Both the position numbers and the translations under genes were made by a program. A stretch of DNA of 64,000 nt from Chara braunii (taxonomy: Eukaryota; Streptophyta; Charophyceae; Charales; Characeae): positions 2,438,666 to 2,502,665 of the forward strand of contig BFEA01000195.1 in assembly GCA_003427395.1 (NCBI GenBank). The letters are read 5' to 3'. This document shows, piece after piece, positions 35,143 through 46,515 of the stretch; position 1 is the first letter of the stretch, and each line of letters begins with the position of its first letter. Below the pieces are notes generated by a model. The model did no database searches and was not told the DNA's origin. It worked only from the letters and a program-made list of their open reading frames with translations.

Positions 35143-36392
35143 TAAAATCGGTGTAGAGCGCATCGGTCCGACACCACACTGGGCAGCACGGGACCCTCCC
35201 GGCCGCATCACGCAGGAGTTGGTTTAAATCCTCGTTGCGAATACACATGGAGCTTCCGCAAACCGCTCTGGCCGAGTGCCCCAGCCATACCTCCCGCAGG
35301 ATAGGGCCTACGTGACGCACGACTTACCTCCACCTTACGGGAGCTGTCACCTCCCTTCGGTGGGTGTATCCTCGCCGAGCTATCAGTCCACAGTACGAAA
35401 GCTAATCAGTTGCAATCGCAGAGGTGGACCAGCCGAGGGCGTTTCTTGTCGCTGTAGCATAGGGGGTACGCGTGGTAATACGCTTCTATCGGACCCGTAC
35501 GCGGACCAACATCTTGGGGGGGGCTGAGGTCCCAAGCGCGACTCGTCATTGGTCGGCTAGGACGTATCCCACTCACCACACATACACCACTCCACAAACG
35601 CAAAAAAATAAAATACACACACACACACCCACATCGAACCACGCGACAACACTCCTAGCCCCTTCAGTAGCCATCCCATAACTTTCTAATGCGGAAATCG
35701 AATAGGTATCGTGCGCGAGACTTAGTATAAAACCATGCGGACGCAGCGCTAACTCATATCGACTCGCAATGCACGTGTACGCAGGCAGTCGCACTGATGG
35801 CGTACTATGTAGTACCCATACTCATTCGGTCCTCGTTAACCTCGAGGATCGCATTCGACACTCAAGTGTCGGCTAACACGCGCTCTGAGGGTTAATCTGT
35901 CGACTTAGGACAACCGCCATGCGCGGTTGAAGACCACACACCCTCTTCTGCACCCTGTGCAGAGTGGGTGGTACACAGGTCCATACCTGTGGTGGCAGTT
36001 GTTTCTTACTGCCCTGGAGGTGAGCCCTACTCCAGGCCTGGACAGAAGTTAAGGAGTTTGACTTTGACGGCTGCCACGGAGTATAACGTCCAACCATGAT
36101 AACTCAAGAAACAAAAGTGGGTCGGAGGTCTCCCTATCCCAGAAATCATAACCTTGGATACTATTTTCGGTTCGTACCAACGGCCTATAATAGTCCCAAA
36201 CATCCGTGCATACGTGCGAGTTTCTTAATCCCATAACCTTTGGACACCAGGACGGCGAAACGTCGCGCGCCGGGGTTTGGATATAAAGCTGCACGGCCGC
36301 ACGGTTGCAGGTCAATCCTATACCAACCAACGATGCTAGTCGTACGTTGTAATCGCGGCTCCGGCCTCGGGATATTGAATGGCTAAAGGAAT
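35143..36392. other. start of non-homologous region X, no gene seen
   Basis: Sequence after LTR B is unrelated to D or E. It contains a short AC-rich stretch (about 35595-35635) and small GC-rich palindromes. No open frame shows a recognisable domain. Confidence 0.5.
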
Positions 36393-36421
36393 ATATCGTG
36401 AGGGGCTACCCCTCACGATAT
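36393..36421. repeat. perfect 13-bp-stem hairpin
   Basis: ATATCGTGAGGGG, a 3-base loop CTA, then CCCCTCACGATAT gives 13 of 13 pairs. The phrase GATATTGAA(T/C)GG lies on both sides. A second, smaller hairpin (TGTCG...CGACA) follows at about 36439-36461. Confidence 0.9.
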
Positions 36422-37411
36422 TGAACGGTTGAAGGACATGTCGTTCGGCCCTCGCGACATTTCTTCCTTTAGGGTTGGGTGTCTCGACGGGCAGAGTAAA
36501 TAGGCTCTGCGCGAGGGGAGGTCCCTTCCCTGCAAGTCTAGGGCTTGGGATGTCCTAGACAAGGACCTTGAACCCCGCCCCAGGACCAACGTCCAACCAA
36601 GAAACTCCCAAGAAGCAGATGACCAAGTGGAGGAGTCCTCCTTATTCTCTCAATCTCAACCCCTAAATAAGCCTTTAGTAAGCGGCCCCTCAGGCCACGC
36701 GATCATTCAACATAGGTACACGCATATATATACATATACAAGGGGGTAAATATGTAACGATCACAACTCACAATCTCAGTGGGGTTCTTCACAACCATAT
36801 GTATATATATGATCACATGCAATCAAAACCCGAAATCTGAGCTACAGAACATACCTGCAATCACATCAAAGAATCAAACGACAGTCCACGCACTACACAG
36901 GGTCAACCACAACTAATCTTTATACTCATACCCTTCGCTTTAGCCATGCAAGCCCCAATCTCATGTCCAGCCAATCATAATTAAATACTCAGTACCTTTG
37001 TTAAATGACCATCCAATAAAAATCCGGGTGAAACCTTAACAAAACAACAAAGATCACCAGGGCTAAAGCCTTTTAGGTTGAGTATGGAGAGTGAATTGGA
37101 ATTGAGTCGTAAACCGACGAATCGGCAACCGACCTGTTATCAGTGATAACAAAAGACGATCCCTATAGGATCAAGCTGAATTTGACCCAAGTTCTAAATC
37201 AAACGATCAAGAGAACCTGTAGCACAAGACAGGTCAATCCCAAGCTAAACCTATAAGTTCCTGGAGGACAATCACAATCTCACTCCAAAATCTACCTGAC
37301 TAACTAAGCTTAAATCCACCCTTAAACAGTGTCCAAAGCAAAGGTAGACCCTGACAAGGTCTCCCTTATACAGGGTGGATCGCCAGAATCGCCACCTATC
37401 AAAATATAACC

Positions 37412-37860
37412 TAACTCCTTTGACTTAAGAAAATTTCGGCAGCGCTTCCCGTAGGAAACATGCCTTGTCAGAATTTATATCAGCCCGAATATGAAAGTAG
37501 AAATAATCTTTGAGTTTCCAAAGTCTAATTTTGTCTAACTCCCTGAATTAGCAAAAATTTGGGCAACACTCCTTTTAGAAAATGAGACTTTCCAAATTGT
37601 TACTAAGCCATATATGAATCTTAGACAAGTTGAACTTTAAAAAGTCAAGAATTAACGAACTCCCTGGATTTGTAGAAATTTCGCCAGTGCTTCCCGTAGA
37701 GAAAGTTGCTTACCAAAATTTATACAAAGCCAAGTATAACAACAGATCCCAGAAAATGCGAGAATTGATCTGAGTAAAAAAACTTAGCTCAGAAAATGCA
37801 CGAATTGAAACTAACTCCTATGGTTCTAGCACGTGGCGAGCGACTAAAGCTACTACCTAT
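37412..37860. repeat. degenerate tandem repeat, unit about 122 bp
   Basis: A word starting (T/G)AACTCC followed by AAATTT(C/G)GGCA and GCTTCCCGTAG-type sequence occurs at 37412, 37536 and 37657. A further AACTCC copy with little of the rest is at 37812. The copies are strongly diverged. The array lies just upstream of the hairpin array in region X. Confidence 0.65.
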
Positions 37861-38015
37861 CAACTGAAACTCAAACTAAGTAGTAACCTCACTCAGTCAC
37901 ATGCAGGCCAAACCACAAAGGTAAGTACTCTCACCATACCCCAGTCAACTTAGCAGACAATAGTTCATAATCTTTCTATGCTTTAACCTTTTATACCCCG
38001 CTTACATAAAGCGTA

Positions 38016-38483
38016 AAGTCAGGTCATCCAATCTTATGGAACATGCTTGACTCCGTCATTAAGTATACACGAGAAAGTTGCACAACTACTTTTCTCTTCC
38101 CTTGGGCACATGACTAGACCATTCGTCTTAGAAACAATGCTTAGTCGCCCTGAACTGTTTAATATCCAAGTTATATATATCTCTCTGAACTTAGAGTTCA
38201 AAAGCTAAGCTTAGGACTGAGTCATTCATCTTAGAAACAAAACTCAGCCTGCCCAAAGTTACCTTCAATTATATTCTTAGTTATACTCTCTTCAAATTTA
38301 TGATAAGCTACAGTCAGGCGTAAAGTCAGGTCATCCAATCTTATCGAACATGCTTGACTCCGCTATTAAGTATACACGAACACGTTGCACAACTACTTTT
38401 ATCTTCCCTTCGGTACATGACTAGATAATTCGTCTTAGAAACAATGCCTAGTCGCCATGAACTGTGTAATATCCAAGTTATAG

Positions 38484-38523
<40 letters not shown>

Positions 38524-38648
38524 TCAAATAGAATATATATATATATATGAACTTAGAGTTCAAAAACTGAGCGTAGGACTGAGCCATTCATCTTAGAAAC
38601 AAAGTTCAGCCTGCCCAAAGTTACCTTCAATTATATTCTTAGTTATAC
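38016..38648. repeat. direct tandem duplication, period 307 bp
   Basis: 38016-38288 repeats at 38323-38648: three hairpins each, the TTGCACAACTACTTTT block, a GAACTTAGAGTTC palindrome and CCCAAAGTTACCTTCAATTA. The second copy is longer because of a (TA)n expansion at about 38485-38521 and 38533-38548. Confidence 0.9.
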
Positions 38649-39257
38649 AGTCAGACCACCCAATCTTATGGGACCTGTCTGACCGGCTTGTTCTTAAGTA
38701 GAATAATAATAAAATATAGCCAATTTTAACATTTTGGGTTCCAGCATGTGCGAGGCATTGGGCCAGACTATCCAATCTTATGCAACATGTCCGGTCCTCC
38801 GCCAAGTTCATTTCTCTCAGATCCATTTGTGTGCGGCATGAGTCCAAAGCCATCGAATCTTATGGAACATGCTTTGTCCTCAGCAGAAATTACTCCCTCA
38901 GAATAAAACAACCAAAAAGAGTCGAGCCATTCATCTTAGAAACAAAGCTCAACTCATTTTTCTCAGCACAATAAAATCAGAGCACTCTGAGTTAAACCCA
39001 GAGGCTATTCAAAAACCACCCAGAAATAAATGGCGACCAAACCATTCATCTTAGAAACAAAGTTTGGTCCTCAAATTTGCACAATCAAAACCCCCCAAAA
39101 AATATAGCCAGGTCATTCATCTTAGAAACAAAGCCTGACAAAATTAAATAAACACAACGGCCAAGCTATTCATCTTAGAAACAAAGTTTGGCCTTTTTAG
39201 AAAAACAGAATAAACACTGCAGTCAGGCCATCCAATCTTATGGAACCATGCCTGACT
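38017..39257. repeat. array of 14 stem-loops with conserved loops and variable stems
   Basis: Fourteen inverted repeats of 5-9 bp flank a 19-23 base loop. One loop class is close to CATCCAATCTTATGGAACAT (loops at 38025, 38332, 38657, 38769, 38851, 39229). The other is close to CATTCATCTTAGAAACAAA (loops at 38120, 38223, 38425, 38585, 38928, 39043, 39114, 39167). The two classes look related (CAT-C, ATCTTA, GAAACA/GGAACA). Stems differ but stay complementary: GACCAAAC/GTTTGGTC, GTCAGAC/GTCTGAC, AGTCAGGC/GCCTGACT, GGCCAAGC/GTTTGGCC, CTGAGC/GTTCAG. Several non-Watson-Crick pairs are G-U type when read as plus-strand RNA. It is non-coding as far as I can see. Confidence 0.88.
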
Positions 39258-42200
39258 CTATAAGACCCTTCCAATCTCAAGCAAAACCACCTTTCTCCCA
39301 ACCTTTCCCCCGACGCAATCCCTTATTACAATCTGCCTTCAGACAACCAAAAAAATTGAAACTGTCATCGCACACGCATTTCTTTACTTAGTCTGACTTG
39401 TGTCCTGAAAGTCAAACTAAAGTCAAAGTAGGGGCCATACAGTATACTCCGCCAAACATAAAAAGGTGTACAGATAGGGGTTATACCTGGGTTTATAGAG
39501 GGAAAGCCATGGTTACCTGTCAGCTCTCTGCCTCCAGAACTCCTCCTCAGTTCCGGCAGAGCTCCCGCAATCGGCGGGATGAATCCCCACATAGTCTTGT
39601 TGCGGTCCTACGGGTTGCAATCCCGCCTGCCGCCTTCCTCTCAGAACCAGTAGACTAGACTCAGAGTAAGGAGGGTAGAAAGAGAAAGTTTTTAGACTCT
39701 CAGATCCAAGGAGGGTGCTCTCAGACCCGCACGAGAGGGCCTTGATTCCTTGATTCGCCTGATGGCCCCGCAATGATGGCCAAATCGCTTGATTCACAGC
39801 AGCAACCACTAAGTCTACTGAAGTCAAGCCGCCAAAGTCACCCCTCTGACTGCCTCTCGATTCGCAACACTAACTCCTTGATACCCTTCCACAACCACAC
39901 TAGCGACGACTCCGTCATACCCAGCCACTCCTCGGAGCGTCGCGGCTGGAAATGCACTGGCCTTCAACTGAAGACACGGCCTATGGATAAAAAACGAGGT
40001 CTTCTCCGCTTTTTGCAATGAGGTAGCCGCGTGGTCCGGCTGGCTGTGCCGCGACCAGTTGTACAAAAGCCAACTATGTAATCTTCAACATGCCCCGCCG
40101 CTCGCCTGTACCTACTTTACCCCGCAGTATAGCCTGCACACAGGCTAATGCGTAAGTCTATGCCTTTGCATCTGACCCGTTACTGCCTAAGTCGGTAGAA
40201 GGAGAAGTCTCCGGGCCAGCAAGCAGATCTGTGGTTCCTGCAGTTTACTCGACGAACTGGCCTTACCCCTGCCGGTTAGTGAGCATCCGTTTATGCGGCT
40301 GCGTTTACATACTAGTTCCACAGATAGGATGAGCAACGCAGCTATCCACAGGTAAGTCTCTAATTTCGTTGCTGCCTCACCCTCCCCTTTATGGCTGCCT
40401 GCCTTCTCCCCTCGCTTCTTCCCTCAACTTCTATCCCTCTCGGGTCATATCCTCTCATCACTTATGGCGCTAGTCATTTCACTGGGAGGCAGCCAGCACG
40501 TGACATGCAGAAACCTGTGGGCCGTGGCAACAGCTACGCGCCTGAGGTGAGTAAGGCGAGCGAGGCTCACGCTTAAAGACGAGGAGGCATATTATCGCCT
40601 TCCCGACCTGGCGCATGTCCCTGCACAGACCGGTCCTGCCCACGACCTTCGTGGTTCTGCATGGGCCTCGTCTCCAACGAATCCACCTTCAGTTCGATCA
40701 GGTACGATTGGGCATACCAGGGCAGGCCGACAAGGTAAGTAATGTCACACCCAATCAGTTCCAGCTAACAAGCAATTCTCCAACCCCGCCCGCGTGCTCA
40801 AGACAACTCTTATAGCAGCGAAAGAACAAAGTCGAATGAATCTTCTGCTAAAACGCAGAAGTATTCGCCCCCCTTTTTCGACGCTGATCGTCCTTCCTTT
40901 CACACAGCTCGTACCACCAATCCAACTAAACTACTAATTCTATCCTAACTCTAACCCCTCCGCCCGACTCATAATGAGGCAAAACCCTCACCCATCACCC
41001 CACCATCTCTATTTTTTCCCGAATGCAGCTGACGTCCATCCCGTCCAGGTTTCCTCACCTACTTCGCGCAGACCTTTCTCTGCTAGCCTCTCTCCCTACG
41101 ACCCCTTTCCTAAAATTAACCCCCCAATCTAATTCGCCAGCCCCCAAAACCCAAGATTAGCATCTTTCCTTGCTTGATTCCGTCAAGAATCGAGCGGGAT
41201 ATCACTTCTTCCTCCCCTTCCACAGCGGAGCTCCCGTCACCATCGCGCACTCCATTTCCTTGCTAACTCCTATCCTTACTAATATAACCCCAAACTGACC
41301 TGAGATTCGAGGTCGCCCGCCCTAAAAACCCCCAAAACGACCTTCAGTTTGCCCAATTTCATCGAGGATTGGGCAAGAACTCCGCCCTTTCCTCCGCCAT
41401 CGCCAGCTCTCCCTTGCTCCCTCGTTCCATATGCACCCGACGCGCCACCCCATCCTGGTACATCCTGCTGTCGCCCTACCATTCTAGCACTCGCTCTGGC
41501 TCTCCTGCGCAATCGCCGTCTCCTACTCCGTGACGCTGCCCGCTGCGTTATCACTTCGTCTCGCCCCTACTGCGTAGTGCTGCCTACTGACCGCTACTAC
41601 TAACTCAGCGCCCCACCTGCCGACCGTCATAGGGGGATGGGACCGAAGGCGAGGCGTAGTGGCTGGCCCAACGCAAAGACTCAGCCCGGACGCTACCGGC
41701 CGGCCCCTGGCCTATCAAGGAGGCTAGATCCCGATGCTACCCGCCAGCCCTACTACCTATTGCAACCAATATCGGCCCAAGCCCCTAGCGTCCTAAGAGA
41801 AACCTCGGAGGGAGCCAACCCCTGAATGGCTCCGTCTTTCAGCCCTATACCCGGCGGCTGACGACCGGCCTGTGTTGACCGTTAGCACCCCAGAATCCTT
41901 CACACCCTCCGCTACGTTTTCCTTGGCTTGCCACCTTCAACCAGGCCCGGCCACCCCTTCAGCCTTTCAGAGGGCGAGCCCTACCCAGGCTTCCCATAGC
42001 AAGCCGCAGAGTCAAGGGTGCGGGTCTGTTATGTGCCCAAGCGCGGGCCTAGGTAAATCGGCCCGACGCAGATCTTTTGTGGTAGCAGCAACTACTCAAA
42101 TGTGAGCTATGAGGTCCGAAGCGGAGAAGGCCTCCACGGGTGGTTGCTGCCGCGGCCTTCCCACAACGCCCGGAGCATGGTCCGTCATCTCTTGTGGTCC

Positions 42201-43136
42201 CAACGGATATGCACACACTCCCACCTTTCACGACAGATTATAGCAACAGGTCGGGCATCCGTAACGGCCCGTACTAACCAAGTCCCCTCCGCCCCGTGGG
42301 CCGATCACCCGCCGACTCACATACACGTAGAGCTCCTCGGTCCGTGCTTTCACAGTAGCGAAGTAACGGGTTTTGCCAGCCTCCCAAACACGCAAAACCC
42401 CGTTAGTCAACCAAAGGACTCGCCCGCTCAAGGTCCTCGGCCGCCACGACGGTCTCTAAATCCACCGTCGCGTCTGAGTCAAGGAACACCTGAGCAGGAT
42501 AATAATCCCAACAACCACAATAAAAAAATAATTAGAGCTTTAATTCGTCAAAATATGGAGAACGAGGGAAAATAAAACGTTAGCACCGGTCTGACACCCG
42601 CCGATGGCAAAACCCACCCCACCGACCCCTCGGTCCCCTCACAGTACTCTAATATTCCCGCACCGTCGTCGCTCGGTCTCGATCCCTGAATCCCTCAGAT
42701 GAAAATCCGACGCTATAACCAATAGCGCTAGGCCTAAATCTGGGTCTAGCTCTGGCGGACGCTTAAATAAACAGACACCGCGCGACGCTCGGGTCCACTG
42801 AAAACACTTCAAGGCCTCCTTGTCGTCGATGTCGATCTCCTCGCATGCATATGGGTCACGAGCGAACACATCAGTCACCGAGACATAATCCCTTTAATCC
42901 CAACCTAATCAGGAAATAAACAATCCGGCCGGCGACCATGCCGAATCTTCAATCATCAACCACTAAAACGATCAAGCGCGCCTCGAATCCGCGCGCACAC
43001 ACACTCTCTACTTTAATCAACCCTCCCGTCGACGTAAACCTCAGGCACAGCCGCGCCTCGCGCGGTATACTTAGACTTCAAATCAAACTTATTTTCTGTT
43101 GCTTGCAAAAACCAGGGCGGATACCCTTGTAAGGGT
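39258..43136. other. remainder of region X, no gene recognised
   Basis: GC-richer than its surroundings between about 39500 and 42500. Several open frames of 60-157 codons (for example plus strand 42102-42575) have no motif I know. The last bases, TACCCTTGTAAGGGTA at 43121-43136, form a 7-bp-stem hairpin directly before the PBS-like sequence of E. The whole of X may be an LTR of another family or an unrelated insertion. I cannot decide which. Confidence 0.5.
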
Positions 43137-43165
43137 ATTCGCGCCGACACCGGGGACCGACAAAA
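43137..43165 (+). other. primer-binding-site-like sequence before E
   Basis: TCGCGCCGACACCGGGGA resembles the complement of a tRNA 3' end: a TGG-type start, acceptor-arm length, then CCGGGGA for the T arm. The second base differs from the expected TGG. It lies exactly where D/E homology begins. The matching tRNA cannot be named from this window. Confidence 0.5.
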
Positions 43166-43689
43166 ACCGTAATTGAAGGGTCTCGCTCGAAGCCGGACGC
43201 AAAAAACAGGAAGGGATTTACTTTAATTAATTCATTTATTAAATTTTATTTATTGCAAACATCATCATCCAAAATTCTGTGTGACAGCTTGTTGGCTTTC
43301 TGGTTGCCCTAAGAGGCCTGACTGAGAAAAGTGCGACAAAAATAGCGTCGTTGTCAGGGACATGAAATTTTTTGTGTCCGGAATGAGTCTGGGTCAATAT
43401 CAACTTTGAGCTTTTGATTAGGGTTTGAGAACTGTTGACAATTATTGAATTTTTTAGAGTGAATCTGTTATTTTGATTGAGACATCATTCTCTTGGAAAT
43501 TCTCAGTTGCTAATTGGGTCTTATCTCTTCATGTATAAGGGCCTATAAGGTACCACAATGGACCGGAGAAGGAAACTGACTTTACTTATTGGAGAAGATC
43601 AGGCTTGATCACATGTATGCCTTATGAGCCCTAGATGTCTTTGAAGAACTGAGAAAAAAAAGAACGAGTGAGAAGGTAAGAGATTTCAT

Positions 43690-43915
43690 CAAGAATGCTA
43701 ACTGCAGATTCATTGAAAGAGTTGAGTCTCTCAGAATTTACTATTAAAGGGATATTTCCCTATCTGTATGAACACTATTGGGTTTACCTGTTTGGTAGTT
43801 CGACCATCTGTGTAGTGCTGACTCACTTCTTGGAGGGAGATATGTATGATATTCGTTCCTACGTCAAGAAAGGAGGCTGCAATGATGGTGAGACCTTTAA
43901 CTGGCTATGAGAAAT
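43690..43915 (+). pseudogene. internal region E, repeated-domain unit 1
   Basis: A 71-codon frame contains SSTICVVLTHFLEGDMYDIR followed by SYVKKGGCNDGETFNWL, then a TGA at the codon that is TGG in D (15329-15550). It is the clearest copy of the VVLT-F-(G)D-YDIR-YVKK core. Downstream frame continues as in D with stops. Function unknown. Confidence 0.55.
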
Positions 43916-44104
43916 TACTGTTCAGTCTATCTACGATGAAAATGGCAGATCTAATAAGGCGAAACAAGAGAGTGGAATGAGGGTTAATGACTGTAACCTA
44001 TGAGACAATTTCAATTCCTCCTATTCCTTAGAGTTATTGTAAAGGAAATAATTGGTTGCCAATAATTAATATGGTACTAAGGTGGAAGAAATGATAAGAA
44101 TGTC

Positions 44105-44410
44105 ATGAGAGCAAGAAAAATTTCAGCAGAGGATATCAGACAAAGAAGACTGAAATTTGGCAGAGGCTCAGGTCCAAGAAAGAAAAAGGTTGAGTGCCTT
44201 CTGAGATCACTGAACACTTTAACAGAGAAAGAAGTGTTCTCATACAAGATTGTCGAGTATGAGATGGTTGAGAATGAATGGGAGCAGGAACGATTCTATG
44301 TCCTGACATTTCACTTTATAGACGTGGACACATATGATGTAAGAACTTATGTTCCTAAAGAAAAAAATGTTGATGCTGTCTATGAGATATGTTGGGGATT
44401 TGTCGAGGAC
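44105..44410 (+). pseudogene. internal region E, repeated-domain unit 2
   Basis: Open from MRARKISAEDIRQRRLKFGR through SLNTLTEKEVFSYKIVEYEM and RFYVLTFHFIDVDTYDVRTY to VPKEKN and EICWGFVED, where the TIR element at 44419 interrupts the domain. The N-terminal third is basic. This is the longest uninterrupted stretch of the domain family in E. Function unknown. Confidence 0.6.
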
Positions 44411-44418
44411 GTTGTACT

Positions 44419-44759
44419 CTACGTTGCGACTTGTACTCACCCCCGTACTAGTACAAGTTGTACTAATTTCTTGTACGTTACTCGTACTCAAGGCACCGTA
44501 CGACTTTTTTATTTATTTTTTACTGTTTTTACTGTTTTTATCCAAATCTAATAAGAATTTGCAGATGGTGCTCGGACAAAAATTGCTTGTTTTGGGATGT
44601 TACACTACATATATTGTTTTCAAATTTTTTGGATGACGGTTTTTTTTTTTTTTTTTTTTTTTTTCGTACGGGTCGTACGGGGGCGTACAGGTTCCCGAAC
44701 AGATATTATGTGTACGTTTCGTATGGAAAGGCCTCGTAAGTGTATGTTCGGTAACATAG
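44419..44759. mobile_element. complete hAT-like TIR element (341 bp)
   Basis: Left end CTACGTTGCG; right end on the other strand CTATGTTACC. Flanked by GTTGTACT (44411-44418) and GTTATACT (44760-44767), an 8-bp target duplication with one change. The empty site is seen in D at 15945. The interior is rich in CGTAC words and has a run of about 24 T. A 5'-truncated copy is at 16957-17256. Confidence 0.88.
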
Positions 44760-44767
44760 GTTATACT

Positions 44768-45790
44768 AAAAGATAAATAAATACTTGAGAGAGAAAATAA
44801 GTGTTTCATTGGATCTACTCAGTTTGCTATCTGTGAGGGATTCTCAACTCCTTTACCTGATATTTTGTCAAGAAATAGCTAGTCTGTTGTAATTGAGTTT
44901 GCACCAAAAGTAAGAAAATACCAAGGACACAAATGAGCCGACCATACGTACCTCCAAAAGTGAGATCATGGATTAGGTTGGAAAGAGGATATAGGAGACT
45001 AAGTAAGGAGGATTCTGATAAAATGCTCAATTTTCTTAATTCTATCACAAGGAGAATTGTGATTCCCTATGAAATTGTGACGTATGAGTCACTAAAGAAT
45101 CTCGGATGAGAACTTGATGGTATGTATGTTCTTACCTGTTATTTTATTTACCATGATGAGTTTGATATTGGGATCTACGTACCACGACATAGGTTTGAAG
45201 AGTGTAGAAGCAGTCGATGCTGACAACGAGCATCAAGTATTGTGTGCGACGAAAAGAGGAGACTTGAACAAGTAGGGGAAAGTTTCTCTTGGAATACCAA
45301 TGTTAGGTCTTTTACTTGGGTACCGTCTCCACATGTTGAAGGACTTATGTTTTCAAGGAATAATTGGTCAATCATGATAAATTTTGTATGGAAGGTGAAA
45401 AGGGCTTAAGAAGAATAATCTTATCAGCAAGGATAATTGCTATGAGAGGCAAACTTTATGAGGTAACTGGGTCGAATAATCCCTTTGTAATTCTGAGGTA
45501 CGACACATATGTAAGAGGGCGAATAATATTTAACAGTTGAGTGGTCAAATTCCAGAACACCGACAGCTTGAACATGAGGATTTACGCTCAAGCATGCCTA
45601 GGGAAGGAAGTTGGTTATTAGAAAAGTCGGCTTAGAGCGTATATCAGTCTTATAAGAATGAAAAAGTGATTGAAAAAATTACAAAGGAAAGTAACTTGGG
45701 AAGAAGGAATAAGGGAATTTGAGAGACTCCCTACGTTTTCAATTACTGATGGTTTTGTCGACAGGAGAGACTGAACGCCTCTTCTGGAAA
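44768..45790 (+). pseudogene. internal region E, units 2 (end), 3 and 4, first copy
   Basis: Corresponds to 15960-16956 and 17265-18275 of D. It contains the end of unit 2, unit 3 (about 45123-45400, YVL...YHDEFDIGIYVP and HVEGLMFSRNNWSIMINFV) and unit 4 (about 45420-45770, NNPFVILRYDTY). Multiple stops occur. Confidence 0.6.
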
Positions 45791-45879
45791 TCATTGTCAG
45801 AGTAGGTAACGCAAGGGAGAATGACTCCATAGTGGTGATAAAGTATTTACTTTTAAATATTTTTGAACATTAGTTTGAG

Positions 45880-46243
45880 ATCCCTTACTAAAATCTTCGA
45901 GAGATCTATCTCTCTTGATATTATCCATAGTGATTAATAACGCCTGGTTCCATTGAACAACGAACGTTCAGAGTTGTATCGGAAGGAAGAGTGATCAAGA
46001 TAGAAGGGAGTCTTCGGATCTCAGACATGAGTCTCTCTACTTTGGATGAACTTGAGGTTTTGCAAACCTTTCATTGATCGTATGAGAAACTCTGCCTTGA
46101 GAGCCGTGACTGACCAAACTAAAACTAACTATTTACTAAAAGTGGGGAAAGTGTGGATTATTGAGAGAGTATCATATCACTCTTCTAGAGAACGAGTCTC
46201 TCTTGCTAGAAGAATTGACAGCGGTTCGTAAGTCATGCGAGAA
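45880..46243 (+). pseudogene. internal region E, unit 5 first copy, truncated
   Basis: Matches 18350-18735 of D (FIDRMRNSALRAVTDQTKTN, SYHSSRERVSLARRI). It stops matching at GTCATGCGAGA, where a small repeat begins. Confidence 0.55.
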
Positions 46244-46515
46244 GCGGTTAACGGAAGGCCAAAAATTCAGCGAATTTCGGGGAATTTTTCACCGAAACTG
46301 CCATATTTCCCTGAAATGTTACTTTTTTCTCGTTTTTTTTTATACTTGTTATATATGTGTTTTAGGGTAAATCTATATTCAGTTTCGCCGTATTTGGAGT
46401 AGTAACAAAAAACTTAGCAAAAACACCAGATTCAAAAAATGTTTTGGCGAACTCTGAAAGTTGCTCCGAAAATGGTTGTATAGTACTCTTAATTTTGTTT
46501 TTTTAGTTTTCGTTT
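46244..46515. mobile_element. small repeat at a duplication junction, copy 1
   Basis: Begins GCGGTTAACGGAAGGCC and continues through TTTTTCACCGAAACTG and a TATATATGTG(T/C)TTTAGGGT motif. Its first about 160 bp match the reverse complement of 62089-62265. The other copy ends in TTAACCGC, so the full repeat probably has GCGGTTAA inverted termini. Here the right end has merged into GTTTTAACTGGG of domain unit 4. Confidence 0.6.

Noticed and set aside
35150-35260. Possible tRNA-like T arm (GGTTTAAATCC)
   Set aside because: I could not form a cloverleaf with acceptor and anticodon arms around it.
38017-39257. Reading the hairpin array as a CRISPR array
   Set aside because: Spacing between hairpins is irregular, the conserved part is the loop and the variable parts are paired stems rather than unique spacers. 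The context is eukaryotic.
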